From contig JADQAZ010000001.1 of NCBI GenBank assembly GCA_018524345.1, positions 248,001 to 312,000 of the forward strand: 64,000 nt of DNA, given 5' to 3'. The DNA is from Harenicola maris (lineage in GTDB: Bacteria; Pseudomonadota; Alphaproteobacteria; Rhodobacterales; Rhodobacteraceae). This document shows, piece by piece, positions 44,054 through 52,723 of this stretch (positions are counted from its first letter, which is position 1; every line of letters begins with the position of its first letter). Under the pieces are notes generated by a model that saw only the letters and a list, made by a program, of their open reading frames with translations, was not told the origin of the DNA and searched no databases. The position numbers and the translations under genes were made by a program.

Positions 44054-44097
44054 TGCAAATCACTCGCAACTGTCAAGCGGAATGAGAATAATTCGCA
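44054..44097 (-). promoter_or_regulatory. Two Fur/Mur-like boxes upstream of sitA
   Basis: TGCAAATCACTCGCA (44054-44068) and TGAGAATAATTCGCA (44083-44097) are both imperfect palindromes of 7-1-7 type around a central A. They lie 43 and 72 bp upstream of the sitA start in a 104-bp gap. In alphaproteobacteria a Mur (manganese-responsive Fur homologue) commonly represses sitABCD through such sites. Confidence 0.6.
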
Positions 44098-44115
44098 AAA
44101 AGAGCTGCCGCTGGG

Positions 44116-45966
44116 TCAATCGGTGCCGATAAAGCCGCCGGATTGGCGGTTCCACAGGGTGCTGTAGAGGCCGCCCTTGGCCATGAGGGCGGTGTGGGAG
44201 CCGGATTCGACGATGCGGCCATTGTCGATGACGACGATCCTGTCCATCTCGGCGATGGTGGAGAGGCGGTGCGCGATGGCGATGACGGTTTTGCCCTCCA
44301 TGACCTTTTGCAAGGAGGTCTGGATTTCGGCCTCGACCGCGCTGTCGAGGGCGCTTGTGGCCTCGTCAAGGATCAGGATCGGCGCGCTGCGCAGCATGAC
44401 GCGGGCGAGGGCGATGCGTTGACGCTGTCCGCCGGAGAGTTTCACGCCGCGTTCGCCCACATGGGCGTCATAGCCTGTGCGGCCTTTGCTGTCGGTCAGG
44501 CCGATGATGAAGTCATGGGCGCGGGCCTGTTTCGCGGCGGTTTCGATTTGCTCTTGGGTCAGGTCCGGCTGGCCCAATGCGATATTGTCGCGCACGGAGC
44601 GGTTCAGCAGGGCGGCCTGCTGCGCGACCATGCCGATGGCGGCGCGCAGGCTTTCGGGGTCAACTGTTGCAATGTCCTGATCGTCGATCAGGATGCGGCC
44701 CTGTTCGGGGGCATAGAAGCGCAGGATCAGGTTCACCAGCGTGGATTTGCCCGCGCCGGAGGGGCCGACGAGGCCGATTTTCTCGCCCGGCGCGATGGTG
44801 AGGGAGATGCCCTGCAACCCGCCGCTGTCTTTGCCGTAGTGGTGATGCGCATCCTCGATGCGGATTTCGCCGGTGGTCAGGGCGAGCTTTGGCGCATCGG
44901 GGGTATGGGGGATGGTCAGGGGCTGGCTGATGGAGCGCAGGGCCTCGCGCACGGAGCCGACCTGTTGGAAGATCGACCAGATCGCCTCTGACACCCAATC
45001 GGCCATGGTTGTGATACGCAGGGAGAGGGCGAGGGCGGCGCTGACCAGCCCGATGGTGGCGGCGCCAACGGACCAGAGCCAGATGCCATAGCCGACAAAG
45101 CCGACGATGATGACCCCCTCGAGCCAGACCGAGAGGGTGCGCATGGCGACGCTTATCTTGCGGGCGGTAAAGAGGGTGTCGCGGGTTTCCTCCAGCGCTT
45201 TGTGGTGGTCGGCCTCTATGTCCTTGCGGCGGGAAAACAGGCTGACGGTGTCAAAGTTGGAAAACACATCGACCACCCCGCCGAGCAGGGCGGATTTGGA
45301 GGCCATGAAGGTTTCCATCGCATTCACCATGCGCGGGACGATCACATAGATCAGGGTGCTGTAGAGGGCGAGCCAGAGGAAGAGCGGGATGGCAAGGCGG
45401 ATGTCTGTGCCGGCCATGAAGGTCACCACGCCGATCATATAGACAAGGCCGAAGGCCACGGCATTGAGCGAGTGGTAGATCGTATCGGTGGCGTAATTGC
45501 CCATCAGCACGAGGCGCGAGGCGGTGCGACCGGCGAGGTCCTCTTGAAACCAGCCGACCGATTGTTTGGTCAGGTGGTCATGGGCGCGCCAGCGGAACAG
45601 GTTGGCGGAGTTGCATTGCAGCCCGATGTCATTGACGCAGCGGCGCAGGAATTCCGACAGCGGGCGGATCAGGATGATCATCAGCGCGGCGCCGATCAGG
45701 CCGGTGCTGTGCTCGGCCCAGATATCGGCGGGGGCAGTATCGGCGAGCATGTCGATCAGGCGGCCTGCGTAGCTGATCAGCCAGACCTCAATGATGGCGG
45801 CGAGGGTTGTGACCAGCAGGCTGAGGATCAGGACGCCGCGCATGGGCGCGAGGTGGGAGCGGATATAGGGCCAGACGCGGGCCTGCGGCGCGGTGCCGTC
45901 GCCGTGGGTATAGGGGTTCGACAGGTTGAGGAAGAGGCGGGTCAGGCGGTCATAGAGGGGGAACAT
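44116..45966 (-). CDS. ABC transporter, fused membrane and ATP-binding domains (exporter)
   Basis: 616-residue ABCB/ATM-type half transporter. The first ~340 residues are six membrane helices; the C-terminal domain has Walker A GPSGAGKST, signature LSGGQRQR, Walker B ILILDEATSALD and the His switch IAHRLST. Unlike the 32322 paralogue it has a longer N-terminal region (MFPLYDRLTRLFLNLSNPYTHGDG) and a cysteine pair in the loop RRCVNDIGLQCN. Same strand and immediately upstream of sitABCD but with Mur boxes in between, so it is a separate unit. Cargo unknown. Confidence 0.9.
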   Translation of the reverse strand: MFPLYDRLTRLFLNLSNPYTHGDGTAPQARVWPYIRSHLAPMRGVLILSLLVTTLAAIIEVWLISYAGRLIDMLADTAPADIWAEHSTGLIGAALMIILIRPLSEFLRRCVNDIGLQCNSANLFRWRAHDHLTKQSVGWFQEDLAGRTASRLVLMGNYATDTIYHSLNAVAFGLVYMIGVVTFMAGTDIRLAIPLFLWLALYSTLIYVIVPRMVNAMETFMASKSALLGGVVDVFSNFDTVSLFSRRKDIEADHHKALEETRDTLFTARKISVAMRTLSVWLEGVIIVGFVGYGIWLWSVGAATIGLVSAALALSLRITTMADWVSEAIWSIFQQVGSVREALRSISQPLTIPHTPDAPKLALTTGEIRIEDAHHHYGKDSGGLQGISLTIAPGEKIGLVGPSGAGKSTLVNLILRFYAPEQGRILIDDQDIATVDPESLRAAIGMVAQQAALLNRSVRDNIALGQPDLTQEQIETAAKQARAHDFIIGLTDSKGRTGYDAHVGERGVKLSGGQRQRIALARVMLRSAPILILDEATSALDSAVEAEIQTSLQKVMEGKTVIAIAHRLSTIAEMDRIVVIDNGRIVESGSHTALMAKGGLYSTLWNRQSGGFIGTD

Positions 45967-46020
45967 GGGCCTTTGTCCTTTGGGGGCGGGGGCCAGTTTG
46001 CCGCTTGGGCCCGCCTGCGT

Positions 46021-47247
46021 CTAGTAATTCCACAGGGTGCCGTCTGTCAGGCGCACCACCGGGTGGCTGCCGGGGGAGAAGCTGTATTTCTTTGCCTCGG
46101 CTTCGTCGAAATCCACGCCGAGGCCGGGGGCGTCGGAGACATAGACCATGCCGTTTTCCATCCGGTGCTCTGACGGGAAGAGCGCGTCGCATTCGGGGGT
46201 GCCGAGGACGAGGTATTCCTGAATGCCGAAGTTGGGCGCCCAAGCGTTGATATGGGCCTGCGCCGCCATGCAGAGGGGGGAGTGGCTGGGCGCGCCGTGA
46301 AAGCCGGTTTTGACATGGTGCATTCCGGCCAGATCGACGATGCGCTTCACCGGCGTGATGCCGCCCGCATAGGTGACGGCGACGCGGATATAGTCGATCA
46401 GTTCCTGCTCGATCAGCTTGTTGCATTGCCATGCGGAGTTGAAGACCTCGCCAATGGCGATGGGGGTGGTGGAATGCTGGCGGATGAGTTTGAGGGCCTC
46501 CTGATCCTCGGCGGGGGTGGGATCCTCGAGCCAGTAGAGGCCCACGGGCTCCACCGCCTTGGCGAATTCGGCGGCCTCGCGCGGGGTGAGGCGGTGGTGG
46601 ACATCGTGCAGGATGTGCAGTTCCGGCCCGAAACGAGCGCGGATTTCGGCCAGGGCACCGGGCATGTAGCGCATATAGGGGCCGGTGTCCCAGGTCTCGA
46701 CCTTGGGGCGGACGCCGGAGAAATCGGTGATGTAGTGTTTGCCCTCGCCCTTTTCCTCGGGCACGGCGTAGCTGGCCGAGGGCATGCCGGGGATGCCGCA
46801 TTGCACGCGCACGGCCTTATACCCCTGTTCGACATAGTGGGAGATGGAATCCATCAGGTCGGGCAGATCGGCCCCTGTGGCATGGGCATAGACCATGGCC
46901 CCCTCGCGGCTTTTGCCGCCAAAGAGCTGATAAAGCGGCATATTCGCCAGCTTGCCCTTGATGTCCCACAGGGCCATGTCGATGGCGCCATAGGCGGCCA
47001 TGGCGATGGGGCCGCCGCGGAAGTAGGCGCCGCGATAGAGGAATTGCCAGATATCCTCGGAGTTGCGCGGGTCCATCCCGATGAGGGCGGGGATGAGGTA
47101 GTCGCGCAGATAGGCGGCGGGCAGGGTTTCGCGGTTGTTCAGGGTTGCATCGCCAAGGCCATAGACCCCCTGATCGGTCATGATCTTGAGGGTGACGTAG
47201 TTCTTTTTCGGGCCGCCGACAAAGACGCGTGCATCGGTGATTTTCAT
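46021..47247 (-). CDS. manD: Enolase-superfamily mannonate dehydratase-like protein (ManD/RspA group)
   Basis: 408 residues of the mandelate racemase/enolase superfamily. Capping domain MKITDARVFVGGPKKNYVTLKIMTDQGVYGLGDATLN, then the barrel with metal ligands in ILHDVHHRL, YWLEDPTPAEDQ and IAIGEVFNS, catalytic His region HHVKTGFHGAPSHSPL and the C-terminal GVDFDEAEAKKY. These are hallmarks of ManD/starvation-sensing RspA proteins, of which some dehydrate D-mannonate or D-gluconate and some are nearly inactive. Sits 15 bp after the oxidoreductase gene, the two forming a small operon. Confidence 0.85.
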   Translation of the reverse strand: MKITDARVFVGGPKKNYVTLKIMTDQGVYGLGDATLNNRETLPAAYLRDYLIPALIGMDPRNSEDIWQFLYRGAYFRGGPIAMAAYGAIDMALWDIKGKLANMPLYQLFGGKSREGAMVYAHATGADLPDLMDSISHYVEQGYKAVRVQCGIPGMPSASYAVPEEKGEGKHYITDFSGVRPKVETWDTGPYMRYMPGALAEIRARFGPELHILHDVHHRLTPREAAEFAKAVEPVGLYWLEDPTPAEDQEALKLIRQHSTTPIAIGEVFNSAWQCNKLIEQELIDYIRVAVTYAGGITPVKRIVDLAGMHHVKTGFHGAPSHSPLCMAAQAHINAWAPNFGIQEYLVLGTPECDALFPSEHRMENGMVYVSDAPGLGVDFDEAEAKKYSFSPGSHPVVRLTDGTLWNY

Positions 47248-47262
47248 GGGCTTGGCTTTCGG

Positions 47263-48399
47263 TTAGGACAGTTTGTCGATATCTGTCCAGTTGTCGCTTT
47301 GGCGGATCAGGTCGATGATCTGTTGATACTGGGCGCCCTCGGTAAAGGTCGGGTAGGGGTGGACCTCCTCGCCGCGGATATCGGCGACGAATTCGCGGGC
47401 GAGGTAGTGCCAGCATTGCTCTGTCTCGCCTTGGACATCGGGCAGGGTATTGGTGATTTCGGCGGGCAGGGGGAGGTCTGTCCAACCGGTGCCGTCGTGG
47501 TGGGAGAGTTGCCCCGAGCCGTAGTGCCCCTTGATGTAGATCGCGCCCTTGGTGCCGTAGAAGACGATGTGATCCTCGTGAAAGCGGGGCACGAGGCCGC
47601 CGTGTTTGAACAGGACGGAGACGGGTTTCTTGGCATGGGGCCCCTCAAGCTGGGCCATGACGGTGTAGGACCATTCCACATCGCTTTGACCCCATTTGAG
47701 GGAGGGATCGTCTAGGTCCTTGGGGATGAAATTGCGCCGCTCGGTAAAGTTGTGGACGCCCTCGACGATGGGGGCGCGGCCCATGTCGTCGCGCACCTCG
47801 CCTGCGATGCGCAGGATTTTCTCGCCCACGACAGAGGCCGCGATGGAGAGCGTATGGGTGAAGTTGTTGTTCAGCCGCCCGCCGCCCTGCGCCGCGCTGT
47901 GGGACCAGCCGAAGGGGATGTCGCGTTCGAGGTTGAAGTGGGAGATACATTCGACCTCGGTCGGCTCTCCGATCGCGCCGGCGGCGACGAGGGCCTTGGC
48001 GTGGAGCACGCTTGGCGCGTAGCGGAAGCTGGCGGCATAGGCGGTTTTGACGCCCTTGGCGGCGGCGAGGTCGCGCAGCTCCACGGCGGTGGCGCCTGTG
48101 GCGGTCATGGGCTTGTCGCAAAAGACGTGGCAGCCCGCGGCGATGGCCTGTTTGATCGGATCGTAATGCGCACCGCCGGGGGTGGCGATGGAGACGATAT
48201 CGGGTTTGCAGTCGCTCAGGGCCTGCTGCCAGTCGGTGCCTTGATAGGGAATGACGAGTTTCTCGGCGACCTGCGACAGAACGCTTGGGGTGCGGCCGAC
48301 GATGCCGATGACCTCGGCGCCTGCGCCGCGAAAGGCCTCTGCGTGGCCTTCGCCGGCAAAGCCGGTTCCGGCGATAAGGACTGTGGGTTTGGTGGTCAT
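47263..48399 (-). CDS. Gfo/Idh/MocA-family NAD(P)-dependent sugar oxidoreductase
   Basis: 378-residue oxidoreductase. N-terminal Rossmann domain TVLIAGTGFAGEGHAEAFRGAGAEVIGIVG, conserved VSIATPGGAHYDPIKQAIAAGCHVFCDKP with the catalytic-lysine KP motif, and a C-terminal substrate domain (SHSAAQGGGRLNNNFTHTLS). Likely oxidises a sugar or sugar acid feeding the ManD-like enzyme next to it. First gene of the operon; a CTAGTATACTAG palindrome lies about 30 bp upstream. Confidence 0.85.
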   Translation of the reverse strand: MTTKPTVLIAGTGFAGEGHAEAFRGAGAEVIGIVGRTPSVLSQVAEKLVIPYQGTDWQQALSDCKPDIVSIATPGGAHYDPIKQAIAAGCHVFCDKPMTATGATAVELRDLAAAKGVKTAYAASFRYAPSVLHAKALVAAGAIGEPTEVECISHFNLERDIPFGWSHSAAQGGGRLNNNFTHTLSIAASVVGEKILRIAGEVRDDMGRAPIVEGVHNFTERRNFIPKDLDDPSLKWGQSDVEWSYTVMAQLEGPHAKKPVSVLFKHGGLVPRFHEDHIVFYGTKGAIYIKGHYGSGQLSHHDGTGWTDLPLPAEITNTLPDVQGETEQCWHYLAREFVADIRGEEVHPYPTFTEGAQYQQIIDLIRQSDNWTDIDKLS

Positions 48400-48428
48400 T
48401 CAGGGCCCCTCCGATGCGCTAATGATTA

Positions 48429-48440
48429 CTAGTATACTAG
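48429..48440. promoter_or_regulatory. Perfect palindrome CTAGTATACTAG
   Basis: Twelve-base perfect palindrome, 30 bp upstream of the Gfo/Idh start. Its core GTATAC is typical of GntR/UxuR-type sugar-acid regulators (TGGTATACCA). No regulator gene adjoins it. Confidence 0.5.
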
Positions 48441-48541
48441 AGGCGCGGAGCGGCTTTGGCAATCTGGAAGGTGGCGGCGGGCCGATTATTGCCGTGCGGC
48501 AAGATCGGCCCGCCCCGGGTTTGGTGCCTTAGAGGCGGGCG

Positions 48542-49039
48542 TTAGGTATAGGCGCCGCCGGAGTAGGTGAGCTCGTAGCTGTGGCTGTAGAGTTCAAAAA
48601 CAATGCCGAAGGGGTCCTCGACATAGACCATGCGGTAGGGTTTGTCGCTCGGGAAGTATTCGCGCACGGGCATGCGTTGTTTGCCGCCTGCGGCGACGAT
48701 CTTGGCCAAAAGGTCCTCTAGGTTGGGGTCCTGGATGGCGAAGTGGAAGGTGCCGTGCTGGCGGTAGTTCAGGTTTTGCTCTGGCGCGTGATTGCCCGCG
48801 AATTCAAACAGTTCGATGCCGACGCGGTCGGCGGTGGCGAGGTGGGCGATGCGGATCTTTTCCCAGCCGGGGTCGAAAACGTCGGTGCACATCTGGCCGA
48901 TGTCGCTGTCGTCCTCTGTGATCTCGGTGGGCTGCATGATGACGTAGAAGCCCAGAACCTCGGAGTAGAATTTCACGGCGGCTTCGAGGTCCGGCACGGA
49001 GAGGCCGATATGGGAGAAGGTGCGGGGGGTGGGGAGCAT
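48542..49039 (-). CDS. VOC family protein (glyoxalase/lactoylglutathione lyase-like)
   Basis: 165 residues from ATG 49039 (a longer upstream open frame runs into the divergent LysR gene and is not used). MLPTPRTFSHIGLSVPDLEAAVKFYSEVLGFYVIMQPTE opens the first VOC module with a metal His, GIELFEFAGNHAPE the next strand with its Glu, HGTFHFAIQDPNLEDLLAKIVAAGG the second module with another His, and YVEDPFGIVFELYSHSYEL the closing Glu. All four ligand positions look intact, so a metal-dependent lyase, isomerase or dioxygenase activity is plausible. Divergent from the LysR gene. Confidence 0.85.
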   Translation of the reverse strand: MLPTPRTFSHIGLSVPDLEAAVKFYSEVLGFYVIMQPTEITEDDSDIGQMCTDVFDPGWEKIRIAHLATADRVGIELFEFAGNHAPEQNLNYRQHGTFHFAIQDPNLEDLLAKIVAAGGKQRMPVREYFPSDKPYRMVYVEDPFGIVFELYSHSYELTYSGGAYT

Positions 49040-49100
49040 GGTATGTCCTTTGGTTGATCTGGTCTGTGGGGGATATAGCTGGACCTGTGCCGCGTTAAAA

Positions 49101-49127
49101 ATTATCATTACGAATGATTTTGATAAT
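49101..49127. promoter_or_regulatory. Nested inverted repeats in the VOC/LysR divergent region
   Basis: ATTATCA (49101-49107) pairs with TGATAAT (49121-49127), and a second, inner pair ATCAT (49104-49108)/ATGAT (49114-49118) overlaps it. Such symmetry 15-40 bp from the LysR start suits autoregulatory LysR binding. Confidence 0.5.
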
Positions 49128-49141
49128 GAAACATTTGCATC

Positions 49142-50035
49142 ATGCTGAACGCCACATGGCTTGAGACCTTTACCGTGCTTTGCGAGCAGGGCCATTTCAC
49201 CCGCACGGCGGAGCGATTGAACATGACCCAGCCGGGGGTGTCGCAGCATCTGCGCAAGCTGGAGGGGCAGTTGGGGCAGAGCCTGATCGCGCGGGAGGGG
49301 AAGGGGTTTACCCTGACCCAAGCGGGCGAGGCGGTGTTTGCCATGGGCCTTGCGCGGCGGGCCGAGGAGCGGGCCCTGCGCGAGGCGGTGAGCGCCGATG
49401 ATCCGGCGCGGGGGGAGGTTTCGCTTGCCTGTTCGGGGAGCTTTGCCACGTGGATTTATCCGCATCTGCTCTCTCATATGCGGGAGGCGCCGGAGCTTGT
49501 GCTGCGGGTGACGGCGGCGCCGCAGGGGAGCATTGTTGCTGGCGTTCTGGAGGGGCTGTTTGATCTGGGCGTCACGGCGGAGCGGCCCCGCCATCCGCGG
49601 CTGGAGGCCGTGCGATTGGCGCGCGAGGAGCTTTGCCTGGTGCTGCCTGCGGCCTATGCGGGGCGGCGGGTTGATCTGGAGGTGCTGGAGGATTTGGGCT
49701 TTGTCGCCCATCCCGATGGCTATGCCTATGCGGATGAGCTTTTGGGCTTGAACTTTCCCGAAAGCTACGCCGGGGCGGATCACCTGCGGGTGCGGACGGA
49801 GGTGAACCAGATCGGCCAGATCCCGATCCCCGTGGCGCAGGGGCTTGGCTATACCATCCTGCCGAAATCGGGGGTGGATGCCTTTGCGGGGCGGGGGGAT
49901 CTGGCGGTGATTTCCCTGCCAAAGCGGCGCTATCACGCGCTGTGGTTGATTGCGCGTCGGGGGCGGTTTGACTTTGCGCGGATCGCGGCGGTGCGCGGGG
50001 CGATGGAGGGGGTGATCCGGCGTCTCGGGGAATAG
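49142..50035 (+). CDS. LysR-family transcriptional regulator
   Basis: 297 residues. N-terminal winged HTH WLETFTVLCEQGHFTRTAERLNMTQPGVSQHLRKLEGQLGQSLIAR (about 6-52) and a C-terminal periplasmic-binding-like effector domain. ATG 49142 follows a short AT-rich leader. It lies divergent from the VOC gene and is read in the same direction as the peptide ABC operon that begins about 106 bp after its stop, so it may regulate either unit. The inducer is unknown. Confidence 0.9.
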   Translation: MLNATWLETFTVLCEQGHFTRTAERLNMTQPGVSQHLRKLEGQLGQSLIAREGKGFTLTQAGEAVFAMGLARRAEERALREAVSADDPARGEVSLACSGSFATWIYPHLLSHMREAPELVLRVTAAPQGSIVAGVLEGLFDLGVTAERPRHPRLEAVRLAREELCLVLPAAYAGRRVDLEVLEDLGFVAHPDGYAYADELLGLNFPESYAGADHLRVRTEVNQIGQIPIPVAQGLGYTILPKSGVDAFAGRGDLAVISLPKRRYHALWLIARRGRFDFARIAAVRGAMEGVIRRLGE

Positions 50036-50141
50036 TTGAGTGATCGCTCACGCAAACGTGTATTTGCGTGGCGGAGCGCTTGACCTTGCCGCGTTTGCTG
50101 TCAGGGTCGTGCGAAACGATCTGCAACAATGGGGACCCATC

Positions 50142-51722
50142 ATGAGACATCGCATTTTACGAAACACCGCCCTTGCCAGTGGCGCGGTGATCTTCGCCGC
50201 CTTTGGTGCGGCGGCGGAGCCCTTTAAGTGGGCCTCTGCCACCGATCCGCAGACCATGGACCCCCATGCGGTGAGCTCTGCGCCTGTTTTGTCCTTCCTC
50301 AACAACATTTACGAGGGGCTGGTGCGGCGCGGCAAGGATATGTCGATCGAGCCATCGCTGGCGACCTCTTGGGTGCCGCTTGAGGGCGAGAATGGCTGGC
50401 GCTTTACCCTGCGCGAGGGGGTGACCTTTCAGGATGGCTCTGCGTTTAACGCCGAGGACGTGATGTTCAGCTATGAGCGGGCCTCCTCCGAGGCCTCTGA
50501 CGTGCGGTCCTGGTTTGCGCCGGTGACAGAGGTGCGGGTTGTGGATGACTACACGATCGAGTTCGTGACATCGGCGCCGAACCCGCTGTTTCCCGACAGT
50601 ATCGCGAACTTTATGATCCTTGATAAAGGCTGGGCCGAGGCAAATGACGCGGCGCTGCCTGCCCGCGATGCGGAGAATTTCGCGACGATGAATGTGAACG
50701 GCACAGGGCCCTTCATGGTGTCCTCGCGCGATCCGGGGGTGAAGACCGTGCTGACGCCCTTTGGCGGCTGGTGGGATGAGGCCACGCATAATGTGACCGA
50801 GGCGACCTTTACCCCGATCGGCAATGCGGCCACGGGGCTTGCGGCGCTGTTGTCCGGCGAGATTGATTTTATCTCTCCGATCCCGCTGCAGGACGTGGCG
50901 CAGGTTGAGGGGCGTGACGGCTTTAAGGTGCTGGAAGGCGAAGAGACCCGCGTGATCATGTTCGGGTTCGGCCATGAGCATGACAAGCTGCTGTATTCCA
51001 GCGATGTGACCGACAAGAACCCCTTTGCCGATCCCAAGGTGCGCCTTGCGGCGGCGCAGGCGCTTGATATGGCCTCGATTGATCGGGTGCTGTTCCGCGG
51101 CAAGATCGAGGCGGCGAGCCAGTTGGTGCCTGCGGGGATTTCGGGTTATTCCGAGGCCAATGCGGATCGCCCTGCCTATGACCCCGAGGCGGCCAAGGCC
51201 CTGCTGGCCGAGGCGGGCTATCCTGACGGGTTCTCCTTTGGGCTGAAATGCACCAATGACCGTTACATCAACGACGAGGCGCTGTGCCGCGCCGCCGCGT
51301 CGATGTTTGCCGCTGTTGGGTTGAACGCCGAGCTGTCCACCGGGCCGGTGCGCGATTACTGGCCGCAGCTGCGCGAGGATGACTTTGACATGTATCTGCT
51401 GGGCTGGTCGCCGGGCACCTTTGACATGGAGCATCCCGTGCGCTTCTTGCTGCACACGCAGGACGACGAGAAGAAGCTGGGTTCGTGGAACTTTGGCAAC
51501 TATTCCAACCCGCGGGTGGATGAATTGCTGCCACTGGTTCAGCAGGAGATTGACCCCGCGCAGCGTCAGGCCTACCTCGACGAGATCGTGCAGATCACGC
51601 AGGATGATGTGGCCTATATTCCGCTGTATACCCAGCCCCTGATCTGGGCCGCGAAAGAGAATATCGACCTGACGCAACGGGCCGATGACTTTTTCATGCT
51701 GCGTTGGGTGACTGTGAATTAA
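50142..51722 (+). CDS. Dipeptide/oligopeptide-type ABC transporter substrate-binding protein
   Basis: 526-residue periplasmic receptor of SBP family 5. I start at ATG 50142, giving a signal peptide (RHRILRNTALASGAVIFAAFGAAA) before mature EPFKWASATDPQTMDPHA. Conserved family 5 segments are GLVRRGKDMSIEPSLATSW, FTLREGVTFQDGSAFNAEDV and YLLGWSPGTFDMEHPVRF. Three further genes complete the importer. Ligands in this family include dipeptides, nickel, opines, glutathione and modified sugars; none can be chosen from sequence alone. Confidence 0.92.
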   Translation: MRHRILRNTALASGAVIFAAFGAAAEPFKWASATDPQTMDPHAVSSAPVLSFLNNIYEGLVRRGKDMSIEPSLATSWVPLEGENGWRFTLREGVTFQDGSAFNAEDVMFSYERASSEASDVRSWFAPVTEVRVVDDYTIEFVTSAPNPLFPDSIANFMILDKGWAEANDAALPARDAENFATMNVNGTGPFMVSSRDPGVKTVLTPFGGWWDEATHNVTEATFTPIGNAATGLAALLSGEIDFISPIPLQDVAQVEGRDGFKVLEGEETRVIMFGFGHEHDKLLYSSDVTDKNPFADPKVRLAAAQALDMASIDRVLFRGKIEAASQLVPAGISGYSEANADRPAYDPEAAKALLAEAGYPDGFSFGLKCTNDRYINDEALCRAAASMFAAVGLNAELSTGPVRDYWPQLREDDFDMYLLGWSPGTFDMEHPVRFLLHTQDDEKKLGSWNFGNYSNPRVDELLPLVQQEIDPAQRQAYLDEIVQITQDDVAYIPLYTQPLIWAAKENIDLTQRADDFFMLRWVTVN

Positions 51723-51748
51723 GCGGCTGATAAGAAAGCGAAAAGGCG

Positions 51749-52723
51749 GTGGTTTATTTTATTCTCAAGCGGCTGGTGCAATCAGTCTTTGTGATGCTGG
51801 CCGTCGCCTTTTTGGCCTTTGCGCTGTTCCGGTTCGTGGGCGATCCGGTCAGCCAGATGACGGGGGTGGAGACCTCTGTTCAGGATCAGGAAAAACTGCG
51901 AGAGGAATTGGGGTTGAACGACCCCTTCGCCGTGCAGTTTTACCGGTTCACCACGGATATGCTGCGCGGGGATTTCGGCTTTAGCTATCGCACGCGGCAG
52001 CCTGTGGCGCAGATGATTTCGGCGCGGATACCGGCGACGCTGGAGCTTGGGTTTGTGGCGCTTTTGATCTCCCTCATTGTGGGGATTCCGGCGGGGGTTT
52101 ATACGGCGCTGCGCCCGCGGGGGGTGACCTCGCAGACGATCCTGATGGTGACATTGGTGGGCGTGTCGATCCCGACCTTTGTCATCGGGATCATGTTGAT
52201 TTTCTACTTCGGGGTAAAGCTTGGCTGGCTGCCGACCTTCGGGCGCGGCGGGACGGTGAATGTTGCGGGGTGGGAGACCTCCTTTCTGACGGTGGAGGGC
52301 TGGCGGTCCTTGATCCTTCCGGCGCTGACCCTTGGGGTTTATCAGCTGACCCTGACCATGCGCTTGGTGCGGGCGGAGATGATGGAGGTCATGCGGTCCG
52401 ACTATATCCGGTTTGCCACGGCGCGCGGGGTGCCTATGGGGCGGCTGTATTTCCGCCATGCGCTGTCGAACACGCTGGTGCCGGTGATCACGATCATCGG
52501 GTTGCAGTTTGGCGGGGTGATCGCCTTTTCCATTGTGACCGAGAGCGTCTTTCAATGGCCGGGGCTTGGGCTGTTGTTTCTGGAATCCATCCGCTTTGTC
52601 GATATTCCGGTGATGGGGGTGTATCTTGTTGTTATCGCGCTGTTCTTTGTGATCGTGAATATGGTGGTGGACCTTCTTTATGTGGCGATTGATCCGCGGC
52701 TGCGGGTGAGGGATGCGACGTGA
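51749..52723 (+). CDS. ABC transporter permease (DppB-type), GTG start
   Basis: 324-residue inner-membrane permease. GTG 51749 is preceded by AAAAGGCG and begins YFILKRLVQSVFVMLAVAFLAFALFRFVGDP, the standard DppB start. The EAA loop is present as RATGVPMGRLYFRHALSNTLVP-like text (ARGVPMGRLYFRHALSNT). Overlaps the next permease by GTGA. Confidence 0.93.
   Translation: MVYFILKRLVQSVFVMLAVAFLAFALFRFVGDPVSQMTGVETSVQDQEKLREELGLNDPFAVQFYRFTTDMLRGDFGFSYRTRQPVAQMISARIPATLELGFVALLISLIVGIPAGVYTALRPRGVTSQTILMVTLVGVSIPTFVIGIMLIFYFGVKLGWLPTFGRGGTVNVAGWETSFLTVEGWRSLILPALTLGVYQLTLTMRLVRAEMMEVMRSDYIRFATARGVPMGRLYFRHALSNTLVPVITIIGLQFGGVIAFSIVTESVFQWPGLGLLFLESIRFVDIPVMGVYLVVIALFFVIVNMVVDLLYVAIDPRLRVRDAT

Noticed and set aside
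48542-49936. A single 464-codon minus-strand gene covering both the VOC gene and the LysR region
   Set aside because: Only the last 165 codons show a protein family; the rest is antisense to a clear LysR gene.
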